From Oligoflexia bacterium (lineage in GTDB: Bacteria; Bdellovibrionota; UBA1018), in NCBI GenBank assembly GCA_014378465.1, contig JACMNQ010000019.1, forward strand, positions 1 to 36,425: a stretch of DNA of 36,425 bases, written 5' to 3'. The notes below the pieces were generated by a model, which was not told where the DNA came from, did not search any database, and worked only from the letters and a program-made list of their open reading frames with translations. Made by a program: the position numbers and the translations under genes. This document shows, piece by piece, positions 36,058 to 36,425 of this stretch; the stretch's first letter is position 1, and every line of letters starts with the position of its first letter.

Positions 36058-36425
36058 ATGAATTTGTTCGGAAGTGTACTTTCATTGGTACCCGTAGCTT
36101 TTATTCTATCATCTGCAGAGGCATCAGAGAATCGATCATCAAGCCGAGCGAGCTGCTTCCGTTCAAATGCCGAGGGCGACCTGGATCTCCTCAAAAAGTT
36201 TGTCACCAATACGACCACAGTCATCGGTCGTACCGATGGCAAGTACATTCCTTACGATTCGAAGCCAGTTATCAAAGTGGCTTGTTTTGCGACAGGGATT
36301 AAAGATGGTTCCAAAGAGGTCGCTTTTAAATATCTGATTGTCAGTCGCGGAGTTCGGCCAACTGTACGAGGCCAATGGGAGACGACTCATTTCGATTACC
36401 ACAACGGATTCGCAGATCCCACGAA
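36058..36425 (+). CDS. Exported protein of unknown function, N-terminal part (cut by window edge)
   Basis: The frame is open from the ATG at 36058 to the right edge, giving 122 codons. A short signal peptide is visible (MNLFGSVLSLVPVAFILSSA, cleavage after AEA near residue 22). The mature part has two cysteines (ASCFRSN and VACFATG), beta-type character (KYIPYDSKPVIKVACF, FKYLIVSRG) and a FDYHNGF motif. GGGAACC lies about ten bases upstream. The AT-rich composition matches the preceding gene. It may be a fifth member of the exported-protein cluster, but the C-terminus, where the shared tail would be, is outside the window. No family is recognised. Confidence 0.65.
   Translation, partial: MNLFGSVLSLVPVAFILSSAEASENRSSSRASCFRSNAEGDLDLLKKFVTNTTTVIGRTDGKYIPYDSKPVIKVACFATGIKDGSKEVAFKYLIVSRGVRPTVRGQWETTHFDYHNGFADPT

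Overview
The window reads as chromosomal DNA of a Gram-negative bacterium. The evidence is one clear lipoprotein, many Sec signal peptides, and an ABC system paired with a secreted AttH-type lipocalin. Coding density is high, the first two thirds are GC-rich, and several genes end in ATGA-type overlaps. The mix of housekeeping genes with many exported hydrolases fits Bdellovibrionota or related 'deltaproteobacterial' lineages, but this placement is inference only. No rRNA, tRNA, CRISPR array, transposase or phage gene was recognised.

Layout. (1) 1-2209, minus: N-terminal 736 codons of dnaE, cut by the left edge. (2) 2544-7047, plus: three overlapping genes for an AttEFGH-like export system (ATPase, FtsX/MacB-type permease, secreted lipocalin-like protein), followed by a hemerythrin-like gene. 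(3) 7529-7822, minus: a small lipoprotein. (4) 7966-11623, plus: two half-size ABC exporters that together look like a split ABCC/MRP transporter. (5) 11634-13333, minus: an exported HELGH metalloprotease translationally coupled to an exported protein with a zinc-phospholipase-like His/Asp/His pattern. (6) 13807-20971, minus: a compact six-gene cluster in the order GcvH-like protein, odd histidine kinase, miaB, gamma-carbonic-anhydrase-like protein, guaB, guaA. (7) 21193-22476, plus: an exported papain-like cysteine protease, convergent with (8) 22553-24142, minus: an exported subtilase. (9) 24608-27709, plus: a CHASE3/PAS/GAF hybrid histidine kinase behind a long palindrome-rich leader.

(10) 27822-36425, plus: the most unusual part. 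Five consecutive genes encode signal-peptide proteins that I cannot assign to any family. They are rich in Ala, Gly, Ser and paired Cys. The first two share an N-terminal four-cysteine module. The next three (29249, 32933, 34426) each end in a bipartite tail: an R-S-x-(A/S)-S element, then a (L/I)-F-x-x-(I/V)-(S/T) element close to the C-terminus. Two of them also have a cysteine-bearing hydrophobic helical core with a C-x3-C pair. The 1226-residue protein carries several families of internal tandem repeats, one of them a near-identical duplication of about 240 bp. Gene spacing of 3-17 bp between 29249, 32933 and 34426 points to one operon. A reasonable reading is a multi-component exported assembly whose parts are recognised through a common C-terminal tail. 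This is the best candidate in the window for an undescribed system; function and location are inferred, not shown.
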